From positions 1 through 36,024 of the forward strand of contig CANGBQ010000004.1 of the NCBI GenBank assembly GCA_947451985.1: a DNA stretch of 36,024 nucleotides. Direction: 5' to 3'. The stretch's first letter is position 1; each line of letters begins with the position of its first letter. The stretch is from Chitinophagaceae bacterium. Its GTDB lineage: Bacteria; Bacteroidota; Bacteroidia; Chitinophagales; Chitinophagaceae. Positions 1-9,348 of the stretch are shown piece by piece. The position numbers and the translations under genes were made by a program. The notes under the pieces were generated by a model. The model worked only from the letters and a program-made list of their open reading frames with translations, searched no databases and had not been told where the DNA came from.

Positions 1-63
1 AATTTAAGAGATGATTGACTTGGCAAAGATAATCGGGAAATGCTTATTACTTACATTTGCCTT

Positions 64-414
64 ATGCAACATACGGAGGAAGATTTGCAGGTAAGGTGGT
101 TGAAACTGAGGATAAAGCTGAAAGAAAAGTTCGGCATCAAGCCGGATATGAATGGCATTTTGATGATCATTGGCGTGCAGGAACTGGGTCAGGGACCACA
201 GGATTTCAGCAAGGAACAAAAGCAGGACCTCATGCACATTGCCGTTTGTACGATACTCTCCGCAAGCGGATATTATGTTTTTGACGGACACGACGAGGAA
301 GGATGGCCACACTTTACGCAGTTGAAACCCTTGCCTGAGCTGGGTTTGATTGAACAAGAAAATTTTCTGAAAGACCACGCCTTACTATATTTTCAAGCAC
401 AAAATTTTATATAA
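64..414 (+). CDS. conserved hypothetical protein (small, cytosolic)
   Basis: ORF 40..414; ATG at 64 (MQHTEEDLQVRWLKLRIKLKEKFGIKPD...) is the more likely start; ends 9 nt before the next ORF; no family recognised with confidence. Confidence 0.75.
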   Translation: MQHTEEDLQVRWLKLRIKLKEKFGIKPDMNGILMIIGVQELGQGPQDFSKEQKQDLMHIAVCTILSASGYYVFDGHDEEGWPHFTQLKPLPELGLIEQENFLKDHALLYFQAQNFI

Positions 415-422
415 GTTTACAT

Positions 423-1124
423 ATGCAACCGATGAAAATGTTTAAATTTCTGACAGCTTTTTATGTATTATGCCTTTTGTCTGTTACGAGTCTTGCTCAA
501 AACAAAAAGGAGACGTTGAAAGAATCAACGACCGTAAAAATCGTTACAGACTCAGGAATAATAGTAGTGAAACTGTTTGATTCCACCCCTTTGCACAAAC
601 AGAACTTCGTAAAACTAGTTCAACAAGGATTTTATGACAGCTTGCTGTTTCATAGGGTCATTCCTCAATTTATGATACAGGGTGGTGATCCAATGAGCAA
701 ACAGGCAGCTCCCGGCACAATGCTGGGTATGGGAGGCAGCGACATGCAGCGCATTCCTGCCGAATTCAACTCAAACATCATTCACAAAAAAGGAAGTTTG
801 GCGGCTGCCAGGGATGGCAATCCGGCAAAAGCCAGCAGCGCTTGCCAATTCTATATTGTACAAGGAAAAACCTATTCCGATCAAGAGTTGAATATGATTG
901 AACAGCAGAAAGGTATTCGGTACACAACGGAACAAAGAAAAAGCTATAAAACAATTGGTGGCACACCTTTTTTAGATATGGAGTACACGGTATTTGGCGA
1001 AGTCATCAGCGGATTGGAAGTGATTGATAAAATTGCCAATGCTCCAAGAAATGGCTACGACAGGCCTCTGGGTGATATTCACATGAAAATGGAAATTGTA
1101 AAAACTTCTCCTGCGGTAAAGTAA
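423..1124 (+). CDS. peptidyl-prolyl cis-trans isomerase, cyclophilin type, exported
   Basis: N-terminal signal peptide; cyclophilin motifs FHRVIPQFMIQGGDP, ACQFYIVQGK, YTVFGEVISGLEVIDKIA. Confidence 0.93.
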   Translation: MQPMKMFKFLTAFYVLCLLSVTSLAQNKKETLKESTTVKIVTDSGIIVVKLFDSTPLHKQNFVKLVQQGFYDSLLFHRVIPQFMIQGGDPMSKQAAPGTMLGMGGSDMQRIPAEFNSNIIHKKGSLAAARDGNPAKASSACQFYIVQGKTYSDQELNMIEQQKGIRYTTEQRKSYKTIGGTPFLDMEYTVFGEVISGLEVIDKIANAPRNGYDRPLGDIHMKMEIVKTSPAVK

Positions 1125-1125
1125 T

Positions 1126-2304
1126 CTACTCAGGTTTACTACGGTAGCCTATATATCCGAATTTGCCACCATGACCCATAAAATCTTGATTTACCAACGT
1201 AACGGCCATTCCCTCATGAAAATCGCCTACCCGTTGATACGTTGAGGTAAAAACTTCCTTTCCTGTTTTGTCAATAAATACCCAACTTTGGGCGGGTGTT
1301 GGTTTAACCAATACCTTACCTTCTCTAAAACCGCCTTTTACATCATAATAAGTGTAAGGAATAGCTTGCTTTCCTGTTTTATCTATGAAAATAAATTTAT
1401 TCTGGTCACCAGTCAAATGGACAAGAGCCAATCCTTCCTGAAAGTCAGAAGAACTCACGCATTTTAATTCGATAACGATGTTTCCTTTGTTATCAATGTA
1501 TCGACCCTCTCCCAACTTTGCCAAACCTTCGTGAAAGTCTGTGGCCCAATAATACTCGCAAGGAATTACTTCTTTCCCTGTTTTATCAATAAAGCCCCAT
1601 TTGCCATTTAATTTTACGGCCGCCATGTCTTCATGAAATGATTTAGTAGGATAGTCATACTTGAAACCGGTTATCTCCCTACCTGTTTTATCAATAAAAC
1701 CGAACTTATCTTTTAATAGGACCAAGGCCATTCCTTCATTGAAATCTGAATAATAATCATATTTGCAGGGGATCACCTGCTTTCCTGTTTTGTCGATAAA
1801 ACCCCATTTATCATCTAATTCGACTGCCGCCATTCCTTCGTGGAAACGATAGGCAGTACTGTATTTGCAGGGTATCACCTGCTTTCCTGTTTTGTCGATA
1901 AAGCCCCATTTACCATCTAATTTAACTGCCGCCATTCCTTCGTGAAAATCAACAACAGCATTGTATTGGCAAGGAATCACTTCCTTGCCGGTTTTATCAA
2001 TAAAGCCCTCCTTGCCTTTCGAAACCTTTGCCAGTCCCTCAGAAAAGGGAAAGGCCATAAAATACTTGCAAGGGATTACCTCTTTTCCTGTTTTATCAAC
2101 AAAGCCGTATTGGAATTTGACTCTAACCAAACCCAATCCTTCTTGAAAGTCTGAAGCAGCATCATATGTGCATGGAACAATCTCTTCGATTTTGGTATTC
2201 AATGAACTGGCACTTTGAGCGCAGGTGACACCAACAATTCCTATGGTCAATAAGATGCTGAATAACAATGCTTTCATGCTGTTTTTTGTTTTATATACGT
2301 TCAA
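1126..2304 (-). CDS. WG-repeat-containing exported protein
   Basis: Signal peptide plus roughly ten copies of a unit like GFIDKTGKEVIPCKYDxxxxFHEGMAAVKLDGKW. Confidence 0.92.
   Translation of the reverse strand: MNVYKTKNSMKALLFSILLTIGIVGVTCAQSASSLNTKIEEIVPCTYDAASDFQEGLGLVRVKFQYGFVDKTGKEVIPCKYFMAFPFSEGLAKVSKGKEGFIDKTGKEVIPCQYNAVVDFHEGMAAVKLDGKWGFIDKTGKQVIPCKYSTAYRFHEGMAAVELDDKWGFIDKTGKQVIPCKYDYYSDFNEGMALVLLKDKFGFIDKTGREITGFKYDYPTKSFHEDMAAVKLNGKWGFIDKTGKEVIPCEYYWATDFHEGLAKLGEGRYIDNKGNIVIELKCVSSSDFQEGLALVHLTGDQNKFIFIDKTGKQAIPYTYYDVKGGFREGKVLVKPTPAQSWVFIDKTGKEVFTSTYQRVGDFHEGMAVTLVNQDFMGHGGKFGYIGYRSKPE
1230..2165 (-). repeat. degenerate tandem coding repeats (~70 bp unit) encoding WG repeats
   Basis: Recurring DNA segments such as 'tttcctgttttgtcgataaa(a/g)ccccattt' and 'gccattccttcgtg(g/a)aaa' through the ORF. 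Confidence 0.8.
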
Positions 2305-2482
2305 ACTTATGCTTTTTTATTGTATTCTAAAGGATACGGTTTGATGGTATTGCGCATAAGCGATTATTTGCTAACTTTTTATTTTTTACTGACACCGACC
2401 TGTTAAAATAATTTATACCAAAAAAAATAAATTTTCATCTAAATTGCAATCACTTTACAAATAGTATATATAATTACACAAA

Positions 2483-2860
2483 ATGAATTTTCCTGCAGAA
2501 TTAAAATACACCAAAGACCACGAATGGATTGCATTGGAAGGAACCACAGCAACTGTCGGCATCACTGATTTTGCTCAACGCGAATTGGGCGACATCGTTT
2601 ACATCGACATCAACAGCCAAGGGAAACCCTTGCAAGCTGAAGAGATTTTTGGTACGGTTGAAGCTGTAAAAACTGTGAGTGATTTGTTCCTGCCAATTGC
2701 GGGCACCATCATCGAAGTGAATCCTGCCTTGGAAGCCAATCCTGAATTGGTCAACAGCGATCCTTACGGTCAAGGGTGGATGATTAAGATGACCGTTAAC
2801 CATCCAGCCGATGTGGCCCAGCTGATGGATGCAGCCGCTTATACCGCTTTGGTAGGTTAA
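2483..2860 (+). CDS. gcvH: glycine cleavage system H protein
   Basis: [20 protein letters not shown]...[17 protein letters not shown]...[21 protein letters not shown]: lipoyl-lysine motif and length typical of GcvH. Confidence 0.97.
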   Translation: MNFPAELKYTKDHEWIALEGTTATVGITDFAQRELGDIVYIDINSQGKPLQAEEIFGTVEAVKTVSDLFLPIAGTIIEVNPALEANPELVNSDPYGQGWMIKMTVNHPADVAQLMDAAAYTALVG

Positions 2861-2876
2861 TCTTCAAACTATTTGA

Positions 2877-3281
2877 GTGAAACAATCAACGATTGACTCC
2901 ATTCCCTTTATAAAATTCATACCAGGCATTGCCTGGTTTTTTGTTGTGCTCACCCTTATCTGTTTGCCTAAATCGGAAATCCCTGTCACCAATGACTGGT
3001 TGGAAAAAATATGTTTCGACAAATGGATACACCTGGGCATGTTTGCCATCCTGGCCTTTCTTTTCATGGCTCCAGTAGGGAGACACCCCTTTTATGCGAC
3101 CAAAAAGCAACGCATATTTCTCAGACTCTTGCTGGCCACCATGGGTTGGGGCCTCGCGACCGAATGCATCCAGCTGGGCATTCCGGGACGAAGTTTTGAT
3201 TGGCTCGATTGGGCGGCCGACAGCATGGGGGCTTGGATAGCCTACCTGGCCTGTAGAAAGCGCTATTTATTCAGGGGCTAG
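2877..3281 (+). CDS. VanZ-like family membrane protein
   Basis: Hydrophobic ~134 aa protein; DKWIHLGMFAILAFLF and ATECIQLGIPGRSFDWLDWAADSMGAWIAY are VanZ-like; GTG start. Confidence 0.83.
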   Translation: MKQSTIDSIPFIKFIPGIAWFFVVLTLICLPKSEIPVTNDWLEKICFDKWIHLGMFAILAFLFMAPVGRHPFYATKKQRIFLRLLLATMGWGLATECIQLGIPGRSFDWLDWAADSMGAWIAYLACRKRYLFRG

Positions 3282-3304
3282 GTGGTTAGAAGCCAATATC
3301 TACG

Positions 3305-3312
3305 TACCTTTG
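3305..3312 (+). promoter_or_regulatory. Bacteroidota -7 element TACCTTTG upstream of the DUF4290-like gene
   Basis: Exact TAnnTTTG; suggests the CDS starts at the ATG at 3335 rather than 3317. Confidence 0.5.
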
Positions 3313-3334
3313 ACAAATGCTGACAGTTGAAAAT

Positions 3335-4030
3335 ATGGAGTACAATACTACCAGAAACCACCTCATTATGAAAGAGTATGGAAGACATATTCAGAAAATG
3401 GTGGAATATTTATTGCAAATCAAAGACAAAGAAGAGAGACAAAGAAATGCTTATGCGGTGATTGAATTGATGGGCTTTTTGAATCCACAGTTGAAAAACG
3501 TGGAAGATTTTCGTCACAAACTATGGGATCACCTTTTTTTAATCAGCGATTTTACCCTTGATGTGGAAAGTCCTTACCCCATTCCTACGCGCGAAACACT
3601 GAAGGCAAAACCAGAAAGATTGCGTTATCCTAAAAAATATCCCAGATTCAATCACCTCGGAAAGAATATTGAAGTGGTGATAGACAGGGCGCTTTCTGAA
3701 GAAAACCCAGAAAAGAAACAAGGCTTTGCGAATGCGATTGCTTATTACATGAAGCTTACTTATAGCAACTGGCATAAAGAGTTGGTACACGACGATAATA
3801 TTCAAACAGAATTGAGCAGCATCACCAATGGCGAATTGGAATTTAACAACAAACCTTTTGTAAAACACAGAGCCGACAATCGATCCGACAGAGACGATTA
3901 TGGTGGTGGTCGCGGACAATACCGACAAGGATTTGGTGGCAGAGAAGGCGGTCGTGGTGGTGGTGGAAGAGACAACCGCAACAACCGTGGTGGCGGAAGA
4001 AACAATCGCAACTTCAAGAAAAGATATTAA
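3335..4030 (+). CDS. DUF4290-like protein with C-terminal Gly/Arg-rich (RGG) tail
   Basis: MEYNTTRNHLIMKEYGRHIQKMVEYLLQIKDKEERQRNAYAVIELM matches my recollection of this Bacteroidota family; tail GGGRGQYRQGFGGREGGRGGGGRDNRNNRGGGRNNRNFKKRY. Confidence 0.85.
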   Translation: MEYNTTRNHLIMKEYGRHIQKMVEYLLQIKDKEERQRNAYAVIELMGFLNPQLKNVEDFRHKLWDHLFLISDFTLDVESPYPIPTRETLKAKPERLRYPKKYPRFNHLGKNIEVVIDRALSEENPEKKQGFANAIAYYMKLTYSNWHKELVHDDNIQTELSSITNGELEFNNKPFVKHRADNRSDRDDYGGGRGQYRQGFGGREGGRGGGGRDNRNNRGGGRNNRNFKKRY

Positions 4031-4056
4031 ACGAATCGAATCGCTAGAAACGAGTG

Positions 4057-4090
4057 CCCTGGTGTTGTTGCTGCATCAGGGATTTTTTTT
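4057..4090 (+). terminator. intrinsic terminator downstream of the DUF4290-like gene
   Basis: CCCTGGTG-(9 nt)-CATCAGGG hairpin followed by ATTTTTTTT. Confidence 0.8.
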
Positions 4091-4129
4091 AGGTTTGCAC
4101 AACATTACCTACCATAAAGAATATATCAT

Positions 4130-5440
4130 ATGAGCATTTTTGAAGTTGTTGGTGGAAAGAAATTGTCTGGAGAGATCACGCCCCAAGGAGCCAAAAATGA
4201 GGCCCTGCAAATCGTCAGTGCTGTATTGCTTACCGATGAGGAAGTGACCATTCACAACATTCCTGATATTATTGATGTAAACTTGTTGATTGAGTTACTC
4301 AAAGAAATCAATGTATCTGTCAATCGAATCGACCGCCATACTTGTCAATTCAAGGCCAATCAGGTGGATGTTGATTATTTACAAAGCGATGCTTTTCATA
4401 AAAAAAGTGGTCGACTCAGGGGCTCTGTTATGCTAGCGGGTCCTTTGCTGGCGCGCTACAAAAAAGCCTATTTGCCGAAGCCGGGTGGTGACAAAATCGG
4501 TCGCAGAAAACTGGATACACATATTATTGGCTTTGAAAAATTAGGCGCTATCTATTCCTACAATGACAATGCTAACTTCTTCACCCTTGAAGCCAAAGAA
4601 TTAAAGGGTTGTTTCATGTTGTTGGACGAGCCTAGCGTAACGGGAACTGCCAACATATTGATGGCAGCCGTGTTGGCCAATGGCACTACTACCATTTACA
4701 ACGCTGCCTGCGAACCCTATATCCAGCAATTGTGCAAGATGCTGAACCGAATGGGTGCCAAGATTGAAGGCATTGGCAGCAATATGTTGACCATTCAAGG
4801 CGTGCAAAAATTATCTGGTACCACCCATACCATGCTGCCCGACATGATTGAAGTAGGTAGTTTTATTGGATTGGCCGCGATGACGCAAAGCGATATCACC
4901 ATTAAAAATGCAGGCGTAAAAGAATTGGGGGTCATACCAGAAAGATTTCAACAATTGGGTATTCAATTGCAAATTCAGGGAGATGATATTCATGTGCCAT
5001 CTCAGGACGTATACGAAATCCAAACTTTCTTAGAAGGGGGCATCCTCACCATCTATGACCATCCTTGGCCAGGGCTCACCCCCGATTTGTTGAGCATCCT
5101 TTTAGTGACCGCTGTCCAAGCGAAAGGAAGCGTACTCATTCACCAAAAAATGTTTGAGAGCAGGTTATTCTTTGTAGACAAACTGATTGAAATGGGAGCG
5201 CAAGTTATTTTGTGTGATCCCCACAGAGCTGTTGTGGTAGGTATGGGTAGAGAGAAAAAACTTCGGGGTATTACCATGAGCTCTCCTGATATACGCGCAG
5301 GGGTGTCATTGCTCATTGCAGCCTTAAGTGCAGAAGGAAAAAGCATCATTCAAAACATTGAACAAATTGACAGAGGCTACCAAAACATCGATGAAAGACT
5401 GATTCAACTGGGCGCTTCTATCAAGCGTGTAACCGCATAA
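4130..5440 (+). CDS. murA: UDP-N-acetylglucosamine 1-carboxyvinyltransferase
   Basis: Full-length 436 aa; EVVGGKKLSGEITPQGAKNEALQIVSAVLL, GRLRGSVMLAGPLLAR, PDIRAGVSLLIAAL typical of MurA. Confidence 0.97.
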   Translation: MSIFEVVGGKKLSGEITPQGAKNEALQIVSAVLLTDEEVTIHNIPDIIDVNLLIELLKEINVSVNRIDRHTCQFKANQVDVDYLQSDAFHKKSGRLRGSVMLAGPLLARYKKAYLPKPGGDKIGRRKLDTHIIGFEKLGAIYSYNDNANFFTLEAKELKGCFMLLDEPSVTGTANILMAAVLANGTTTIYNAACEPYIQQLCKMLNRMGAKIEGIGSNMLTIQGVQKLSGTTHTMLPDMIEVGSFIGLAAMTQSDITIKNAGVKELGVIPERFQQLGIQLQIQGDDIHVPSQDVYEIQTFLEGGILTIYDHPWPGLTPDLLSILLVTAVQAKGSVLIHQKMFESRLFFVDKLIEMGAQVILCDPHRAVVVGMGREKKLRGITMSSPDIRAGVSLLIAALSAEGKSIIQNIEQIDRGYQNIDERLIQLGASIKRVTA

Positions 5441-5487
5441 AATCAGCAAACTGCTAGTATCACCCTACTCAATTATCTTCTAATACA

Positions 5488-6063
5488 ATGACCGACGTTC
5501 ACCAGAAAATTTTAATCATCACCGCTCCTTCGGGAGCTGGAAAAACTTCCATTGCCCAACAATTGATGAAAGCTTTTCCGGTGTTGGAATTTTCTGTTTC
5601 TGCCACCACCCGAAAACCAAGGGCCAATGAAACCGACGGAAAAGATTATTATTTTATTGACCTAGAAGATTTCAAGCAGAAAATTCAACAAAAACAATTC
5701 GCCGAATGGGAAATGGTATACGAAGGAAAGTATTACGGCACGTTGAAATCTGAAATGAAAAGAATTTGGGATAGTCAAAAAATTCCGGTGCTGGACGTTG
5801 ATGTGAAAGGTGCTATTCATGTTCAACAACAATATCCCCAAAACACGTTGAGTATCTTCATTGAACCACCTTCCATCGAAACCTTGGAGACACGTTTACG
5901 CGCCCGAGGAACCGAAAGCGAAGAATCGCTCCATGCCCGGATCAGCAAAGCTGCGTACGAAATCTCCTTTAAGGACCAGTTTGATAAGGTGATTGTGAAT
6001 GAAGACCTGCACATTGCCTGCGAAAAAGCGAAGTTGCTGGTAAATGAATTTCTGAACGCATAA
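5488..6063 (+). CDS. gmk: guanylate kinase
   Basis: P-loop APSGAGKTSIAQQL, SATTRKPRANETDGKDYYFI, EWEMVYEGKYYGTLKSE. Confidence 0.97.
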   Translation: MTDVHQKILIITAPSGAGKTSIAQQLMKAFPVLEFSVSATTRKPRANETDGKDYYFIDLEDFKQKIQQKQFAEWEMVYEGKYYGTLKSEMKRIWDSQKIPVLDVDVKGAIHVQQQYPQNTLSIFIEPPSIETLETRLRARGTESEESLHARISKAAYEISFKDQFDKVIVNEDLHIACEKAKLLVNEFLNA

Positions 6064-6108
6064 AGGAATAGCAGCATTTTCTTAATTTGATTTTACTATT
6101 TTTATAAC

Positions 6109-7398
6109 ATGGATTGGATATCACTTTTGGCAATCATCATTTCGCTCGTATTGATTGGCTTTCTTGCCGGCATTGAGATTGCTTTCATTTCTGCCAATAA
6201 GTTCTCCATTGAATTGAATAAAAAACAAGGCAGTTTCAGTGGAAAAACTTGGGGTCGATTTTCCGAAAATCCAACCCGTTTTATTGGTACCATCCTGGTA
6301 AGTTTGAATATCATTTTAGTCATTTATGGACTGCTGATTGGAGACTTATTGTTGCCAGTATGGAATTGGATAGAAAGTCAACTTCCACAGTCTGCAACGA
6401 ATTACCTCAAACTCATTCATCTTTTTGTAGAAACCATTCTATCCACCAGCATCATTCTGATGGTTGAATTTTTGAGCAAAGCTTTTTTCAGGGGTCGAAA
6501 CAATGCCATCTTGCAGATCAACTTTGTTAGCTATATTGCCGCCTTGTTGTATTGGCTGCTTTCCTCTGTGGCTGCTTTCTTTGTTCATATTGCCGAATGG
6601 ATTCTTACTTACATTTTCAATGTAAAGCTTACCAACAAAAAGGAAGCTTTTAGCAAAGTAGACCTGGAGCATTTTGTCCAGCAAATCAAACACCAAGACC
6701 AAGAAGACAGTTCAGAGATCAATAAAGAGTTTTTTGAAAATGCCCTTACTTTAAGCGAAACCAAATTGCGCGAATGCCTGGTTCCCAGAAAAGAGATTGA
6801 GGGCCTTGAAAGCAATGCCACCATTGAAACAGCCCGAGCAAAATTCATAGAAACCAAGTTGAGCAAGTTGCTGGTGTATGAAAACAACATTGATAACATT
6901 ATTGGATATGTGCACCACTTGGATATGTTTAAAAATCCTACTACTATCAAAGAAGTGTTGCATCCCATTCCCACTGTTCCTGAAACGATGAGCGCCACTG
7001 ATTTGATGAATAAATTCAGCAAAGAAAGAAAGAGCATTGCGTGGGTGATAGACGAATTTGGAGGTACAGCGGGTATTGTGACGATGGAGGATTTGCTAGA
7101 AGAGATTTTTGGAGAAATTGAGGACGAATATGACGGATCTGAAGCTCTCGTTGAAAAGCAGCTGGGAACCCATGAATTTATTTTTAGTGGCAGACTTGAG
7201 CTGGACTATTTATCAGAAAAATACAGCCTTGTTTTCAGTGGAGACGAAGGGGCGGAAACCCTTTCCGGCTATATCATTCAAAACAACGAATCGATACCCA
7301 AACAAAGAGATCGGATCATTATTGACAACTACGAATTCGATATACTACACGTAAGCGACACGCGCATTGAAACGGTAAAAGTTAAAGTGCTGAAATAA
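6109..7398 (+). CDS. HlyC/CorC (GldE-like) family transporter: DUF21 + CBS + CorC C-terminal domain
   Basis: N-terminal DUF21-like membrane region, paired CBS (VPRKEIEGLESNATIETA...; AWVIDEFGGTAGIVTMEDLLEEIFGEIEDEYD), CorC-like C-terminus; cannot separate GldE from generic CorC by eye. Confidence 0.9.
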   Translation: MDWISLLAIIISLVLIGFLAGIEIAFISANKFSIELNKKQGSFSGKTWGRFSENPTRFIGTILVSLNIILVIYGLLIGDLLLPVWNWIESQLPQSATNYLKLIHLFVETILSTSIILMVEFLSKAFFRGRNNAILQINFVSYIAALLYWLLSSVAAFFVHIAEWILTYIFNVKLTNKKEAFSKVDLEHFVQQIKHQDQEDSSEINKEFFENALTLSETKLRECLVPRKEIEGLESNATIETARAKFIETKLSKLLVYENNIDNIIGYVHHLDMFKNPTTIKEVLHPIPTVPETMSATDLMNKFSKERKSIAWVIDEFGGTAGIVTMEDLLEEIFGEIEDEYDGSEALVEKQLGTHEFIFSGRLELDYLSEKYSLVFSGDEGAETLSGYIIQNNESIPKQRDRIIIDNYEFDILHVSDTRIETVKVKVLK

Positions 7399-7407
7399 AC
7401 AATAATC

Positions 7408-8466
7408 ATGAGGATTGCAGTTCAGTTGGAATCAGATGGCGCGGGCAGTGAATTTTTTCAAGAATCTTTTTACCAGTTGGTTCAGCAGCAGCCAGCCGTA
7501 CAAGTAATTTTTTTGGTCAATAAAACCTTCGCGCCTAAACAATTCGATCATCCCAACATTCAATACCTCGCAGTAAAGAGAAATATATCAACAGGATTAG
7601 CCAAGTATCATTGGTACCATTTTCGGTTGCCTTCGATTCTTAGAAAGCAGCAAATTGATTGCTTTTGCAACAGCCATCAGGCCGTTCGATTGCCAAATAC
7701 TGTTCTCCAGGTTGTTTTTGCAGACAACGCCTCCTTGACTCCTAGAAGTATTCAAAAATATTATGCGTTAGCAGATCATATTATTGTAAACAGCCAGTAC
7801 CAACTCGAATACCTTTCGAAACATTTTGATGCGACTGATACACAAGTGACGTGTATTCGTCAAGGTATTCATTCCGGAAGCCCGATGGAGCGACCTGCAA
7901 AAGAATCACTGAAAGAGCAAAAAACACAGGGAAAAGATTTTTTTTACTTTGATTATACACCCTGTCAAAAAGAAATCCTGTTGATTGTTTTAAAAGCATT
8001 TTCTATTTTCAAAAAGTGGCAACAATCAAGCGTCCAATTGTTGATCAGCGCGAATCAGTCACAATTATCATACGCAGAACAGCTTTGTGCCAATTACCTA
8101 CACAAATCTGATCTCGTGTTCATGGATTCCTCAAATGAATCGATGACAGATTTAATGGGGGCCGCCTACGCATACATTGGCATGTCCGAGAAGGAAATGG
8201 TTGACAGACATTTGTTGCGAGCGCTATCCTATTCATTGCCCCTGTTGCTGTCTGGCTCCGAACATTTGAAATCTTATTTTGGTGAAGCTGTGCTTTACTC
8301 AGAAAAAAAAGAGAAAGATTTGGCTCGATTGATGATACTTGTATATAAAGACGAGATGGTACGAAATCAGCTGGTCCGCCAGTGTGAATCATTCAAAACG
8401 ATAGACACCTGGGAGCAGGCAGCACAGCAATTATGGAAGATGATTAATCATGAAAAGAAATCGTAA
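7408..8466 (+). CDS. divergent GT4/GT-B-like glycosyltransferase family protein
   Basis: MRIAVQLESDGAGSEFF...SLTPRSIQKYYALADHIIVNSQYQLEYLSKHF resembles GT4 N-terminal lobe; C-terminal ALSYSLPLLLSGSEHLKSYFGEAVLY resembles the sugar-nucleotide lobe but the motif is degenerate. Confidence 0.65.
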   Translation: MRIAVQLESDGAGSEFFQESFYQLVQQQPAVQVIFLVNKTFAPKQFDHPNIQYLAVKRNISTGLAKYHWYHFRLPSILRKQQIDCFCNSHQAVRLPNTVLQVVFADNASLTPRSIQKYYALADHIIVNSQYQLEYLSKHFDATDTQVTCIRQGIHSGSPMERPAKESLKEQKTQGKDFFYFDYTPCQKEILLIVLKAFSIFKKWQQSSVQLLISANQSQLSYAEQLCANYLHKSDLVFMDSSNESMTDLMGAAYAYIGMSEKEMVDRHLLRALSYSLPLLLSGSEHLKSYFGEAVLYSEKKEKDLARLMILVYKDEMVRNQLVRQCESFKTIDTWEQAAQQLWKMINHEKKS

Positions 8467-8472
8467 ACCCAT

Positions 8473-8480
8473 TAACTTTG
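8473..8480 (+). promoter_or_regulatory. Bacteroidota -7 element TAACTTTG upstream of gldC
   Basis: TAnnTTTG 21 nt before the ATG at 8501. Confidence 0.45.
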
Positions 8481-8500
8481 CAGGACAATAAACTCAATCC

Positions 8501-8851
8501 ATGCAAAAATCAACCATTACCATCGATGTAATACTTGATCCCAACAAAATTCCTGAACAGATACATTGGGAGGCCAGTGATAGCCAGGCAGAAATGAAAC
8601 AAAAAGCCAAGGCCTTGTGTTTAGCATTTTGGGACGGCGCAGACAAGTCTGCTCTTCGAATTGACCTTTGGACCAAAGACATGATGGTGGACGAAATGGG
8701 TGATTTTTTCTACCAAATGATGATGACCATGGCAGATACTTTTCAGCGAGCTACTCAACAGGAAGCATTGGCAGCAGAAATGAAAGAATTTGCCAAAGAT
8801 TTTTTTAAGAAATTCAGGGAACAGCAAATAAAAGATTCATCTGCCAGTTAA
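8501..8851 (+). CDS. gldC: gliding motility protein GldC
   Basis: STITIDVILDPNKIPEQIHWEASD...LRIDLWTKDMMVDEMGDFFYQMMMTMADTFQRAT matches the GldC pattern. Confidence 0.9.
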   Translation: MQKSTITIDVILDPNKIPEQIHWEASDSQAEMKQKAKALCLAFWDGADKSALRIDLWTKDMMVDEMGDFFYQMMMTMADTFQRATQQEALAAEMKEFAKDFFKKFREQQIKDSSAS

Positions 8852-8884
8852 TACGATTGCAATTATTTTTAAAATCAACCAACT

Positions 8885-9334
8885 ATGTCTTTAGAGCAAA
8901 AAATCATGGGCGAAATGAAAGAAGCCATGAAGTCAAAAAACGAAGCTTTACTCAGAAGTCTTCGCGCCATTAAAGCTGAAATCATCAAAGCCAAAACCGA
9001 ACCCGGGGCGAATGGAGAAATTGACGAAGCCACCGAGCAGAAGTTTCTACAAAAAATGATGAAGCAAAGGAAAGATTCACTGGAAATATTTGAAAAACAA
9101 GGAAGAGAAGATTTAGCAGTAAAAGAAAGAGAGGAAATGGCGGTCATAGAACAGTTTTTACCCAAACAGCTAAGTGAAGAAGAAATCAAAACAGCTGTGG
9201 CTCAGATCATCAGTGAAGTAGGCGCTCAATCGGCTGCTGATATGGGAAAAGTAATGGGGGTGGCTTCTAAACAACTCGCCGGAAGAGCAGATGGCAAAAC
9301 CATCAGCGCGATGGTTAAATCGCTTCTTGGATAA
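8885..9334 (+). CDS. GatB/YqeY domain-containing protein
   Basis: MSLEQKIMGEMKEAMKSKNEALLRSLRAIKAEIIKAKTE...FLPKQLSEEEI...DMGKVMGVASKQLAGRADGKTISAMVKSLL. Confidence 0.95.
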   Translation: MSLEQKIMGEMKEAMKSKNEALLRSLRAIKAEIIKAKTEPGANGEIDEATEQKFLQKMMKQRKDSLEIFEKQGREDLAVKEREEMAVIEQFLPKQLSEEEIKTAVAQIISEVGAQSAADMGKVMGVASKQLAGRADGKTISAMVKSLLG

Positions 9335-9348
9335 ATTTCATATGAAGT

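Noticed and set aside
1942-2154. Two + strand ORFs (70 and 61 aa) inside the WG-repeat gene
   Set aside because: They are antisense reads of the repeat-encoding DNA; composition mirrors the repeats and there is no independent start context
1230-2165. Periodic repeats that could be taken for a CRISPR or other noncoding repeat array
   Set aside because: Unit is a multiple of 3, stays in frame in a signal-peptide-bearing ORF and encodes WG repeats; no spacer/repeat pattern or cas genes
3900-4133. 77-aa + ORF overlapping the RGG tail (MVVVADNTDKDLVAEKAVVVVVEETT...)
   Set aside because: Frame-shifted low-complexity read of the Gly/Arg-coding DNA; the terminator at 4057-4090 lies inside it
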